The notes beneath the pieces were generated by a model. It was given only the letters and a program-made list of their open reading frames with translations. It made no database searches and was not told the origin of the DNA. Both the position numbers and the translations under genes were made by a program. A stretch of 64,000 nt of DNA from Paraburkholderia phenazinium. Its GTDB lineage: Bacteria; Pseudomonadota; Gammaproteobacteria; Burkholderiales; Burkholderiaceae. This document shows, piece by piece, positions 15,093-23,655 of the stretch (position 1 is the stretch's first letter; every line of letters starts with the position of its first letter). The stretch spans positions 62,001 through 126,000 of the forward strand of contig NZ_FNCJ01000006.1 in the NCBI RefSeq assembly GCF_900100735.1. Reading direction: 5' to 3'.

Positions 15093-16241
15093 TCAGTAAC
15101 TCGTTGGGTCCGACAAGCTCTTCCGACTTCGGCGCACCACGCCCTGCTCCCCGCCCTCGGTCGCGCCTTCCGCCCGAACGCTCTCCACCGCATCGGTCAG
15201 CGTCTTGCGCACCGCGGCCTGCTGGGCCGTGAGGAGCAGCCCCAACACCTTGTCCGAGTGTTCCCATTCCAACGCGATCTGGTACGGAGTTCGTCCCTTC
15301 TCGTCCCGCGCATTCGCGTCTGCCCCGGCGTCGAGTAAAAGCTTGATCCCCGCCATCGCAGCGTCTGGACCATGGTCCGTATCCGTGATCGCGTGCAGAG
15401 GTGTGTACGCGTTGCCAGGCGGGTTCACATCAGCCCCGGCGTCGATGAGCAACCGCATGCACCCGTCGCAACCTTTGATGGCAGACTCGAGGAGCGGGGT
15501 GATACGTGCGCCCAGGGGTCGCAGCTCCCAGGCCGCATTAGGGTTCGCACCTGCGTCGAGCAACATACGCATTCGGTGGGGCGAGATCGCTGCATCGAAC
15601 AAGGGCGTCCGACCGGGCGTCCAACTGTCCGAAGAGGTCCCCGCGTTGAGGTCTGCCCCATGGTCCAGAAGGAGCCGTGTGATGACCGTGGCGTCCTCAT
15701 CCTTGCCGGCCCGCCTGTCGAACGTGCTATGGCCCACAGCGTGCAGCACGGAGTCCTCGGCGAAGGCGATGCCATCGGCGCTCACACAAATGTCCCGGAT
15801 GGCCACGTCCGCCCCAGCTTCGAGCAGCATCCGCACTGCTCCGACGTCCCTGTTACGCACAGCGACCATCAAGGGAGTTTCCCGGCGATGGGTAGGGTTG
15901 CTGAGAACGTTGACCTGTGCGCCGGCGTCGAGCAGAACCCGCAGGACCGCGAGCATGTTGGTTTTGGACCTCACGTCCAGGTTTCCCGTGGTGCACGCGA
16001 CGTGCAACGGGACATGCCCATCAAACTGCCCCTGCCGCCCGTCGAACGCATTCACGTTCGCGCCTTGCTCGAGGAGCGATCGGACCGCGTTCACGTTTTG
16101 GTCCCAAACGGCATTGACCAGGAGTGGCGTCAGCGCCGCGATGGCTTCCGACGTCGCGCTGGTGGTGCCGGTGGCCTTGGATGCTTTACCCTTCCCCGCC
16201 TGTTTTGGTGCTGCCTTCTTCGGTGCTGCCTTGGTCGCCAT
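15093..16241 (-). CDS. Ankyrin-repeat protein, 382 aa
   Basis: A Lys/Ala/Pro-rich N-terminus (residues 1-25) precedes about nine ankyrin repeats (residues 35-340) with clear LLDAGADVN-type turns, e.g. LLEAGADVAI, LLDHGADLNA, LIDAGADVNP, LLDAGADANA. The C-terminal 40 residues are basic, ending SRKSLSDPTSY. Proteins like this act as protein-binding scaffolds, and plasmid or symbiont versions are often exported effectors; here that is inference. Weak ribosome site (AAAGGAA), 124 bp after the next ankyrin gene. Confidence 0.85.
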   Translation of the reverse strand: MATKAAPKKAAPKQAGKGKASKATGTTSATSEAIAALTPLLVNAVWDQNVNAVRSLLEQGANVNAFDGRQGQFDGHVPLHVACTTGNLDVRSKTNMLAVLRVLLDAGAQVNVLSNPTHRRETPLMVAVRNRDVGAVRMLLEAGADVAIRDICVSADGIAFAEDSVLHAVGHSTFDRRAGKDEDATVITRLLLDHGADLNAGTSSDSWTPGRTPLFDAAISPHRMRMLLDAGANPNAAWELRPLGARITPLLESAIKGCDGCMRLLIDAGADVNPPGNAYTPLHAITDTDHGPDAAMAGIKLLLDAGADANARDEKGRTPYQIALEWEHSDKVLGLLLTAQQAAVRKTLTDAVESVRAEGATEGGEQGVVRRSRKSLSDPTSY

Positions 16242-16365
16242 GTCCGACGTGTTCCTTTGTGTTTATGGCCCGCACCACCACCGGGCCATGGCCCATGCGG
16301 CGTCAGCGTTTTTTACAGCCTGGCCGCAGGCCCAGGTGGGGTTGGTTGCTGCCTCCGGGTCCGGT

Positions 16366-18660
16366 TCAGCTCTGGTCTTTCCCTGACGCCCCCGTAGCGA
16401 TCTTCCTCCCGCGTTCTGCCCGGTTCTTGCGCATACGCGCCAACGTGCGCGATTGCCCGGGTTGCCAATACCCGTACAACGAGTCCTCCGGCGTGCCCCA
16501 CGTTGCGCGCTCGTCCTGCCTCTCCTTCGCCCACGTTCCCACCTTTGTGAAAGGTACGTTCTCCGTGCCAGCGGCGGCCGATTGCGCGCGGTGGGTGCCT
16601 TCAGCCGGGAGGTCTTCCTCCACCGGCTGCCCGTTCAACTGCGCGCCGATTTTGGCGGCGAGCGCATCGGCGGCACGCCCATGGACCCTTTTGCGGCTGT
16701 ACGTGTTGAGGACGCGGACGTCGGATGTGCCGTTGGGCCCCTGCACAGCGATGGCGTCGAAGTGTTCGCCATGCTGCACGCCCTGCTCGTCGCATGCGCG
16801 CTCGAGGACCGCGACCGCTTCCGGATTTTCGAGCACGCGAGCCAGGTCGAGCGCGGTGTACGGGCCTTCGGGCCGGTGGTTCGCGATGGCCTCCAGGTTC
16901 GCCCCGTGCGCGACCAGGTGTTCGACGATCGCACCCACCCCACCGACGGCGGCCAGGTGCAGGGCGTCGCGTCCGTCTTGCAGTTCGATCTGGAGAACGT
17001 CGGCGCCCTTCTCGGTCACCAGGGCCTGTACGGTCGCCAGGTCACCGTCCCGGCACGCCTCCATCAACCGCATGGCCCGCGCGTCCAGGTCCTCGGTCCA
17101 CACAACGGTCGGCTTGGCCGGTGATGCGGGCGTAGCGGCTGCAGGTTCCGGGGCGGGCGGTGCCGACGGTGTGGGGGCCCGCGTTGCTGGGGCGACGCGC
17201 AGCGCGCTTTCCAGCAGTTCGACCGCATCGCGATGGCCCATGCGCTTCGCCACGTCGAGCGCCGTCACCCCTTCAACGGTTTGGGCCCGGGGGTCCAGGC
17301 CGGCGGACAGCAACGTTTCGATGACGTCCGGGTTGCCGGTGCTCGAAGCGACGTGCAGCAGCGTCTTGCCGCTCTCATGCGTGACGTCGTTCAGGTCCAT
17401 TTCCACCTTCACCAGGCGTTGCAGGGTGACGACATCGCCCTGCTCCACCGCTTCAACGATTCGCCGCGTCACCTCCGCGATGTCCGTGGAGGTGGCCGTG
17501 GAGGTGGCCTGCGTGGCTTGGCCAGCGACGGTCGCACGCGTGGCGGTGGTGCGTGGCGAACCCGGTTGGACCTTCCCGGCCTGGGCCTTGAGGACAAGCG
17601 CCGCCAGCAACGGATCGTCCGTCTTCGTCTGCGCCAGGTCCATCGGACTGATCCCTTCCAGCCCGACCTTCCAGGGATCAGCGCCCGCGTCGAGCAGCAG
17701 CTCGGTCACGTTGCTGCTTCCTCCGTTGAGCGCGAACAGCAACGGGGTCCGGTTGGCGCCGGTGTAAGTTTCATGCTGGTTGACGTCCGCCCCGGCTTTC
17801 ACCAGGGCTTCGACGAACGGGACGGACGCCCCTTCGAGCACGTTCATCGCCAGGGTCAGAGGGGTCCAGCCCTCCGCCGCGATGTTGGGGTTCGCACCGT
17901 GGTTCAGCAGAGCCTGGAACGCCGCGAGGTCTTGGTGCGAAATGGCGGCGACCAGGGGGGCCGACCCGTCGGGAAAACGTTCGTTCACGTCGGCGCCGGC
18001 CTTCGCCAGCAGGTCGATGACCGCGGCCCGAGAATCCGTCGGTGCGTCGAAGCTCAACGAGAAGAGAAGCGGCGAAAGACCCAGGGTGATGGGCACCGTG
18101 AGGTCCGCTTTACCGTTGAGCAACGCCTTGAGTATGGCGAGGTTGTTCGAATGCAGGCCCGCGAGGAGACCGAGCAGGATGGGGTGAACATCGCCCTTGA
18201 CCGTGGGTATGGGGCGATCAGGATTCGCGCCCGCGCGCAGGGCCTTGGCGACCCCCGCGCCGTCGAGGTTGTTGAGCGCGTTGCAAAAGTCTTCATCCGC
18301 CGGGGTGAGTTTCGTCGGTGGCGTCGCCGACTCCGTCTCTTGCCGGGCGCGAGGTCCAACCTTATCGAGCGCGGCCACCGCGTCCATGTGACGACAGTCC
18401 CAGGCCACGTCGATCGGCGCCAGGCCCTGGTTGTCGCGCACCGCCGGATCCGCGCCGTGGTCGAGCAACGCCCGGACGATGTTGGCGTTGCCGTGGTAAG
18501 CGGCCAGGTGCAGCAACGTAACGCCCTCCTGGGAGCGTGAGCCCTTGACGTTGAGGCCCATGCCGAGGAAACGATGGACCGCCTCCTCGTTGCCGGCCTG
18601 GATGGCCTGGGTCAAAAGTTGCAGCGCTTGTTGCGGTGTCGGCATGATCATCGTGGTCAT
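16366..18660 (-). CDS. Large multi-ankyrin protein, 764 aa
   Basis: At least three blocks of ankyrin repeats (about residues 5-90, 110-360 and 420-640), separated by Ala/Thr/Pro-rich linkers. After the last block comes a segment with NTYSRKRVHGRAAD that is also present in the 397-aa ankyrin protein at 44451 (NTYTGERVHRTMAE), so the two share a non-ankyrin domain. The C-terminus is basic, Arg-rich, ending GASGKDQS. GAGGG 8 nt upstream supports the ATG at 18658-18660; a frame starting 51 nt earlier lacks a ribosome site. Confidence 0.85.
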   Translation of the reverse strand: MTTMIMPTPQQALQLLTQAIQAGNEEAVHRFLGMGLNVKGSRSQEGVTLLHLAAYHGNANIVRALLDHGADPAVRDNQGLAPIDVAWDCRHMDAVAALDKVGPRARQETESATPPTKLTPADEDFCNALNNLDGAGVAKALRAGANPDRPIPTVKGDVHPILLGLLAGLHSNNLAILKALLNGKADLTVPITLGLSPLLFSLSFDAPTDSRAAVIDLLAKAGADVNERFPDGSAPLVAAISHQDLAAFQALLNHGANPNIAAEGWTPLTLAMNVLEGASVPFVEALVKAGADVNQHETYTGANRTPLLFALNGGSSNVTELLLDAGADPWKVGLEGISPMDLAQTKTDDPLLAALVLKAQAGKVQPGSPRTTATRATVAGQATQATSTATSTDIAEVTRRIVEAVEQGDVVTLQRLVKVEMDLNDVTHESGKTLLHVASSTGNPDVIETLLSAGLDPRAQTVEGVTALDVAKRMGHRDAVELLESALRVAPATRAPTPSAPPAPEPAAATPASPAKPTVVWTEDLDARAMRLMEACRDGDLATVQALVTEKGADVLQIELQDGRDALHLAAVGGVGAIVEHLVAHGANLEAIANHRPEGPYTALDLARVLENPEAVAVLERACDEQGVQHGEHFDAIAVQGPNGTSDVRVLNTYSRKRVHGRAADALAAKIGAQLNGQPVEEDLPAEGTHRAQSAAAGTENVPFTKVGTWAKERQDERATWGTPEDSLYGYWQPGQSRTLARMRKNRAERGRKIATGASGKDQS

Positions 18661-18852
18661 GGGTTTTCCCTCGGTCTTCGTTGTTGGTCGTTGGTCGTCG
18701 TGCTTCGTCATGCCTTGAACCGGTGGCTGGGGCCCTCACCCACAACCGTACACGGCTCACCCCGTGCATAACGGCACCAGTGTACCAACGCTGAATCCCT
18801 CCCTTATTCCTAGCCTGCCGCACGATCCATTGAGCATGATCCGGACGTGAAA

Positions 18853-18873
18853 ACGCCCACCGGGTGGTGGACG
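18853..18873 (-). terminator. Possible terminator
   Basis: Imperfect hairpin CGCCCACC/GGTGGTGG with an AAAA (UUUU leftward) side, 30 bp after the stop at 18903. Confidence 0.45.
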
Positions 18874-18902
18874 TTGCACGATGATCTGAGGTCCAGCTCT
18901 GA

Positions 18903-19151
18903 TCAGTCGGCGGCGAAGGTCCCAAAGCCTCCTGCGCTCGGCGCGTCCACCCCGAACGAACGCGCCGGGGTGGCGGAACCGAAGTCCCAGTCGCGACGCC
19001 AGACCGCGGTCACGCTGTCCCAGGTGTACGCCACCCGGTCCCCGTTGGGGTGCGTGCCGATGACCCGGGTCTTGCGCGACGTGACGTTGGTCAGGCACGT
19101 GATTTTCGGGTCATCGTGGTTCGGTTCGGTGTACGGCAACGGCTTGGTCAT
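18903..19151 (-). CDS. Small unknown protein, 82 aa
   Basis: Not recognised. Strand-rich, Asp/Thr/Trp-rich, with AYTWDSVTAVWRRDWDFGSAT in its second half and a Gly/Ala-rich end. AGGAGG marks the ATG at 19149-19151. It is transcribed alone from the promoter at 19198-19225. Confidence 0.65.
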   Translation of the reverse strand: MTKPLPYTEPNHDDPKITCLTNVTSRKTRVIGTHPNGDRVAYTWDSVTAVWRRDWDFGSATPARSFGVDAPSAGGFGTFAAD

Positions 19152-19197
19152 GGTCCCCTCCTGTTGTGCAGGCCTCGGTGCGGGCCTGACCAAGCCA

Positions 19198-19225
19198 AAA
19201 CTAATGGGTCCATCGGGTTCGTCAA
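19198..19225 (-). promoter_or_regulatory. Promoter of the 82-aa gene
   Basis: TTGACG (19220-19225), 16 bp, TAGTTT (19198-19203). No palindrome close by. Confidence 0.6.
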
Positions 19226-19628
19226 CCCCAGGTGGGCAGAACGTGCGGATCGGGCGATGGATCCTCTTCTGGTTGAATGCTGCATGAATGCTTCGCGCCC
19301 CCTGGGGGTGATGGCCGGTGATGATCATCCTCGCTGCGCTGACACCCCAACCCTTGGGCCGCTGCGCGCCCGGTCCCAAACCCCCCGCTGTCGACTCCGC
19401 CGCACCACCGGGTCCTGCCCTGGCCACGGTCGCACGGGTTTCCCCCGGAGCCTCCGGCTCCAAGGCTTTTGACGTTGGGGTTGCACCGGCTCCGGTTGTG
19501 CCCTTCATGCCCGCCAAGCCCCACGCGCCCCAACGTTCCACCCCCCCTTCAGGCCCTGCCCGCCTAAAGTTCTTCCCCGCTCTGCCGTAGAAGCAAGACA
19601 CACGAAACTCCGCGAGGGCACCACCACC
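19226..19628. other. Intergenic stretch between divergent genes
   Basis: No gene seen. Contains a small hairpin GGAGCCTCCGGCTCC (19447-19462) followed by TTTTGACGTTGGGGTTGC, words that recur at 58012-58045. The promoter of the LRAT-like gene is not evident. Confidence 0.45.
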
Positions 19629-20438
19629 ATGAGCGACACCGAACGAACGATCCGGGTTGGCGACCACCTGTGGGTGCAGCGCATCGGGTACGAACACCAC
19701 GGCCTGGCCACCGGGCGAGGCACGGTGGTCCAGTATTCAGGAAAAGACGGGTTGTTCGACGACGGTGTGATCGAGGAGGTGCCCCTTTCCCGATTCGCCA
19801 AGGGCCGCAAGGTCCGCTTCGTCGATCACCCCACCCGGTTGCACTCCCGGGCGGAAAGCGTCATGCGCGCCCGCCAACGGATCGATGAACGGGAGTACAA
19901 CCTGGTGTTCAACAACTGCGAGCATTTCGTCTGGTGGTGCATCGAGGACAAACACACGAGCGCGCAGGTGAACCGCACGGTGGCCCGCACGGGCAACGTC
20001 GCCGCCACGGCCACCATGTTCCGCTGGTATCAGACGAGCCGCCTGGCCGGTGACGTGGTGATCACCGGTCGCACGGTCCAAACCGCGTCGCAGGTCTACC
20101 GTGCCGGTCGCATGGTTCAAGCCGCCTCGAGCGCGATGAAAGCCGGGCAGACCGTGCAGACGGCGTCGTCCATGCTGAACGCAGGGCGTACCGCAGCGCT
20201 GGCGGCGGAGCTGCTCCCCACGGTGAGCACCGCCCTGGGAACGTCTGCAGCCCCAGCGGCCAGCGCAGCGCTCGGACCCGTCGTCAGCGGGTTGACCAGC
20301 GCAGGGCTCACCAGCACGTTGCTCGGTGGAGCGGGCGCCACCGCCGTTGGCCTGACCGCCCCGGTCAGTGTCCCGGTCCTCGCGGTTGCCGCCGCCGTGG
20401 GCCTGGCGGTGGGTGCGCTCTGGAGCATTTTCGACTGA
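19629..20438 (+). CDS. LRAT/H-rev107-like protein with hydrophobic C-terminal half, 269 aa
   Basis: Residues 8-110 match an LRAT (NlpC/P60 superfamily) domain: GDHLWVQR near the start, the catalytic His in YEHHGLATG, a VPLSRFAKG strand, and NNCEHFVWW with the catalytic Cys. Such domains are thiol acyltransferases or phospholipases. Residues 135-185 repeat AGRTVQTAS-like units. Residues 190-269 are Ala/Gly/Leu/Val-rich and could enter a membrane, as in pore-forming toxins. The mix suggests a secreted or membrane-acting lipid-modifying protein. Start after GCGAGGG. Confidence 0.75.
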   Translation: MSDTERTIRVGDHLWVQRIGYEHHGLATGRGTVVQYSGKDGLFDDGVIEEVPLSRFAKGRKVRFVDHPTRLHSRAESVMRARQRIDEREYNLVFNNCEHFVWWCIEDKHTSAQVNRTVARTGNVAATATMFRWYQTSRLAGDVVITGRTVQTASQVYRAGRMVQAASSAMKAGQTVQTASSMLNAGRTAALAAELLPTVSTALGTSAAPAASAALGPVVSGLTSAGLTSTLLGGAGATAVGLTAPVSVPVLAVAAAVGLAVGALWSIFD

Positions 20439-20519
20439 GCAGAGCTGGGTGGTGGGGTTGCAGGACAGCACTGGCCTGGGCCATCTGGGTCATGCTGGTC
20501 GCCCGCACCGCTCCACCCC

Positions 20520-20531
20520 GTGCCAGGGCAC
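20520..20531. repeat. Palindrome copy beyond a pseudogene (centre AG)
   Basis: Perfect copy in the gap after the LRAT-like gene, not next to a recognised promoter. Confidence 0.75.
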
Positions 20532-20557
20532 TGCCCCACCCGATCGCCGACTCGGTC

Positions 20558-20798
20558 CTACTCCCCTCGCCGTGTCCTCCGGGGCCCCGTGGGCAACGCT
20601 GCTAGACGTGCAGCCTGGTGCACGTGGTTCTCGTACCCACGATGGTCCCCTGGTGTCACCGGGACGGCCATGCGCCGCCCGTTGGGGGCCGTGAGCTTAC
20701 CGTGTGTTTTCCCCTTCCTGAAGGGTCCAGCCCTGCTGGACCAACCCCGCTATGTGACGGTTCAGGTCCTTGTTCTGGGTGAAACGATGGTCGCTCAT
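20558..20798 (-). pseudogene. HicA-like small gene split by a frameshift
   Basis: The frame from the ATG at 20796-20798 reads MSDHRFTQNKDLNRHIAGLV then QQGWTLQEGENTR and stops at 20697. In another frame, entered at the run GGAAGGGGAAAA, the sequence continues KTHGKLTAPNGRRMAVPVTPG, DHRGYENH and on to 20558. Joined, this has the layout of a HicA-like protein (K-x-L...GW...H...P.GR...VP.TP.DH). One inserted or missing base explains the break: a decayed gene, a sequencing error in the G/A run, or programmed frameshifting. Ribosome site is weak. Confidence 0.5.
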
Positions 20799-20843
20799 GG
20801 TCTCGTGTCCGCGAAACGGAGCGGGAGGCTCCGGTACGGACAA

Positions 20844-20866
20844 GCCCACCGTTTTTGCGATGGGCC
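20844..20866 (-). terminator. Terminator after the 138-aa gene
   Basis: Hairpin GCCCACCG/CGATGGGC with a GU pair and A/T loop, 25 bp after the stop at 20892. Near-identical hairpins lie at 21529 and 23608. Confidence 0.6.
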
Positions 20867-20891
20867 CAGGCTGCAACGGTGCTGCTGCGGG

Positions 20892-21308
20892 CTACGCCAG
20901 TTCGAGTTCGTCCTCGCAGATGAGGTTGCCTTCGTCGTCGTAAGGGCACGGGCCTTCCGGCGTGTTCGGGAACGCGTGGACGGTCGCCATCAGCTTGTTC
21001 CAGACGCTCTCGTCCCCGTTGTACTTCGGGGGCTCGCGTTGCACGTCCACCCATTCGCCCGTTTGGGATTCGCGCACCTGACGGACGTACGAAAACGTGC
21101 CATGGTCGGCGACGTTGCTGTAATCGACCGCGAACAGCACACCCAGGAGGCTTTCGGCCCGGGACAGAACGACGTCCCGCCGTGTGTCCTGGATGACTGT
21201 TCCGTCCAGCGTGACGAAACGAACGAGGTTACGGATGTTCGACGGAGCCTTCCCATTCGCACGAAGGACTGGGGTGGCAACGGGTTGGGCTTGGATGGCG
21301 GCTTGCAT
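20892..21308 (-). CDS. Unknown protein, 138 aa
   Basis: Not recognised. The first 15 residues are Gln/Ala/Pro-rich; residues 25-95 look beta-rich (RFVTLDGTVIQDTRRDVVLS); the acidic end is YDDEGNLICEDELELA. GAGGAG precedes the ATG at 21306-21308. It is preceded by class-B module copy 2, so it is probably coregulated with the genes at 14418, 31064 and 40663. Confidence 0.65.
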   Translation of the reverse strand: MQAAIQAQPVATPVLRANGKAPSNIRNLVRFVTLDGTVIQDTRRDVVLSRAESLLGVLFAVDYSNVADHGTFSYVRQVRESQTGEWVDVQREPPKYNGDESVWNKLMATVHAFPNTPEGPCPYDDEGNLICEDELELA

Positions 21309-21348
21309 GGTCTGACTCCTCGAGGGTTGGGCTTGCACGTCGCGTTGC

Positions 21349-21484
21349 CCTATGAACCATCATCGCTCTAGCGCGGGGTCGTGTAAAACGCACTTGTAAT
21401 ATTTATGATGACCGCATGCGATTTACGGATTGTATTTTTTGATCGCACCGCTGTTCGCTATAGCTTGCAGGAGTGCCCTGGCAC
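21349..21484 (-). promoter_or_regulatory. Class-B regulatory module, copy 2
   Basis: Palindrome (21473-21484, centre CT), GCTATAGC (21457-21464), GATC-A-tract, CATCATAAATATTACA, GTGCGTTTTACACGACCCCG and TAGAGC, then the gene. TTTACA with a 17-bp gap to GATGAT is a possible promoter. Closely matches copy 4 (40700-40837). Confidence 0.6.
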
Positions 21485-21820
21485 GGGTCGATGGGAGGAG
21501 CCGTGGGTGTGGATTTTGGTACCGAAAAGCCCACCGTTTTCGCGATGGGCCCCTAGTGCAGCGTGGAGGGGGGTGCCAATGCACCCATCAACACTTGGCC
21601 GCCTCAGGCCTTCACGCCCCCTTCGGCTCCTGGCCTGGGCCAGCCTCCCCCGCTTGCGGTCCACGCCCCGCTCCTGCCCCCGGCGCCGTTCGGGTTTGGA
21701 CCAGGCCCTCCGGGCCCAGGTGTTTGCGCCGGTGCCGGTTTTTCCCCGCGTCCCGGCTTTCCTCCTCCACCACCGCACGCACCACACCCCCCACACACCA
21801 TCACGTCATGCCAGGCAAAA
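21485..21820. other. GC-rich intergenic stretch
   Basis: About 335 bp without a believable gene between the class-B module and the protease terminator. Holds a hairpin (21529-21550, with TTTT leftward) and Pro/Gly-coding low-complexity sequence. Confidence 0.5.
21529..21550 (-). terminator. Hairpin with U-run
   Basis: GCCCACCG-loop-CGATGGGC, followed leftward by CTTTTCGG. Same family as the hairpins at 20844 and 23608. Confidence 0.55.
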
Positions 21821-21838
21821 GCCCACCTCTCGGTGGGC
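21821..21838 (-). terminator. Terminator of the sedolisin-like gene
   Basis: Perfect 7-bp stem GCCCACC/GGTGGGC with a 4-nt loop, followed leftward by TTTTG, 36 bp after the stop. Confidence 0.8.
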
Positions 21839-21873
21839 CCCTGTCTGCATCGGCTTCCGTCCAGCCTTCCCGC

Positions 21874-23559
21874 TCAGTACCCCAGCAGGTTCGCCACGTT
21901 GGGAACGCCCAGGCCCGTCGCCTCGTCGTAGCCAGGGCCTGCGGAGCAAACGTTGCACGTGCCGTCGGATCCAGCGGTCACGGGGTAGAACCCACTCGCG
22001 GAGCTTTGGAACAACGCAACCTGGTAGAGCAAACCGTTCAGCCCGCTGTTCTGGATCAACGTGCTCTGCAGGTTGCCACCGCTTGCCCCCTGGGCCTGCG
22101 CAAGCCCCGCGGTGATCGCGGCCCAGGCCGGCGCGCCTTCGCTGCTGCCGCCAGCGCCGTACCAGCCGCCTTTCATGACGATGCCGATGGGGCTGTTGTC
22201 CACGTCGGCGTTGAACGCCACGTCCGGGATCCCCCGCTGCGTGCTGTTCAAGCTGAGCACCGGGTCGTTCGTCGTCTGCATGAACGTGGTCTGGAACAAC
22301 GGCATCGCTTCGTCCAGGCTCGTGCCGCCACCACCGCTCGACCACACCGTGTCCAGGGATCCGCTTGATGGGTTGGCCAAGCTGTTCATCGTCGTACCGC
22401 CCACGCCGGTTACATACGGCGAGGCTGCAGGGTAGCCCTGGTTCGTGCCGGTGTTGCCATCGTCCCCCGCCGCTGCGAAGAACGCGATCTGCGGGTGCGC
22501 CTGGAAGAACCCATCGAACGCGGGGCAGACCTCCGTCTGGAACTCGGGCGCGGACCAGCTCATGCTCACCGCCGTCACGCCCGGCACGTTGACCGCCTGG
22601 GCCAGGGCCGCCCAAAGGTCGGAGAGCGCTGCGCTGCCCGTTTGAATCAGGACGATCTTGGCCTGGGGGGCGATCGCGTGGACCCACTCCACGTCCATGC
22701 TGACCTCCAGCACCCAGTCGTCGTTCGCCGGGGGCGTGACCCCGGTGCCCAGGTTCGTCAACGTGAGGCACCCGTTCGACGTCGTGCAGCTCGGCAGGTT
22801 GTAGAACGTGTCGAACGTGGCCAGGTCGCTGCTGATGTCCCCGGAGCTGGGCCCGTCCACGATGACGATCGTCTGGCCTGCCCCGTTGAGCCCTGCGGGC
22901 ACGTTGTAGTGCGTCAGCACGTCCGTGGGCGAAAGCGTGCCACCGATGCCGGTTCCGGTCACGCCCTGGCCCTTGGCCACCACGGCGTTCTGGACCACCT
23001 GCGGCTGGAATCCGGTGCCCTGCCGCATGAAGCGGTTCGCCTTCACGCTGCGCAACATGCTGGGCGTGGGCGCATTGCCCAAGGCTTTCCAGCGGATGGC
23101 CGGGGTGGCCACCAGAGCGCTGGGCACGCCGATCCCGCTGGGGTTCGTCTGCGTGGTGGTCACACCGTTGCAGAAGCTGGGCGGTGCGTAGCCCGGTGCG
23201 GTGTATGGGGTGATGCTCGGGGACGGTGCCGGGTTGGACGACGTGGGGCCGCTCGGCGCGCTGGGGTCGGACGGTGCCGACGGCGAGGACGGACCGCTGG
23301 GCGCCGTGGGCGGGGTGGGATCCGTGATGGGGTCCGCCGGCGGCGTCGGGGTAGGAGTCGGCGTGGGCGTCGGAGCGGGGGTCGGGGTCGGCGTGGGATC
23401 AGCGACCGGCGAGGACGCGGGAACCGGCACGTCCACCGGCGTGCTGGTGGGGTTGTTGTTCGACGGGGCCGGCTTCGAACCACCACCGCCGCCACCGCAT
23501 GCGGTGAGGGAGACCACCACCAGGCCGGCGGCCAGGTTTGCTGCAAGTTTGCTGAACAT
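21874..23559 (-). CDS. Sedolisin-family (S53) serine protease, lipoprotein
   Basis: 561 aa. Residues 1-21 are a lipoprotein signal with lipobox LTAC and a Gly run, so the protein is lipidated and exported. A Pro/Thr/Ser linker with PTPTP repeats spans residues 30-130. The S53 domain follows: catalytic Glu and Asp in WVLEVSMDVEWVHAIAPQAK (E-x-x-x-D), oxyanion Asp in FFAAAGDDGN, and nucleophile Ser in GGSSEGAPAWAAI, with a C-terminal GYDEATGLGVPN region as in the family's calcium site. The family cleaves proteins at acidic pH. Start after GAGGAGCAACGTTC. A surface protease on a plasmid may serve envelope or host interaction. Confidence 0.85.
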   Translation of the reverse strand: MFSKLAANLAAGLVVVSLTACGGGGGGSKPAPSNNNPTSTPVDVPVPASSPVADPTPTPTPAPTPTPTPTPTPPADPITDPTPPTAPSGPSSPSAPSDPSAPSGPTSSNPAPSPSITPYTAPGYAPPSFCNGVTTTQTNPSGIGVPSALVATPAIRWKALGNAPTPSMLRSVKANRFMRQGTGFQPQVVQNAVVAKGQGVTGTGIGGTLSPTDVLTHYNVPAGLNGAGQTIVIVDGPSSGDISSDLATFDTFYNLPSCTTSNGCLTLTNLGTGVTPPANDDWVLEVSMDVEWVHAIAPQAKIVLIQTGSAALSDLWAALAQAVNVPGVTAVSMSWSAPEFQTEVCPAFDGFFQAHPQIAFFAAAGDDGNTGTNQGYPAASPYVTGVGGTTMNSLANPSSGSLDTVWSSGGGGTSLDEAMPLFQTTFMQTTNDPVLSLNSTQRGIPDVAFNADVDNSPIGIVMKGGWYGAGGSSEGAPAWAAITAGLAQAQGASGGNLQSTLIQNSGLNGLLYQVALFQSSASGFYPVTAGSDGTCNVCSAGPGYDEATGLGVPNVANLLGY

Positions 23560-23607
23560 GAACGTTGCTCCTCTGACGTGAAAGGCGCGGGGCCCTGTAC
23601 GTCAGAA

Positions 23608-23626
23608 CCCATCGTTTTGCGATGGG
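23608..23626 (-). terminator. Terminator of the 237-aa gene
   Basis: Perfect stem CCCATCG/CGATGGG with a 5-nt loop, 30 bp beyond the stop at 23656. Confidence 0.6.
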
Positions 23627-23655
23627 CCCTGGGTCAACGTTGGTGGGGGTGGTGC

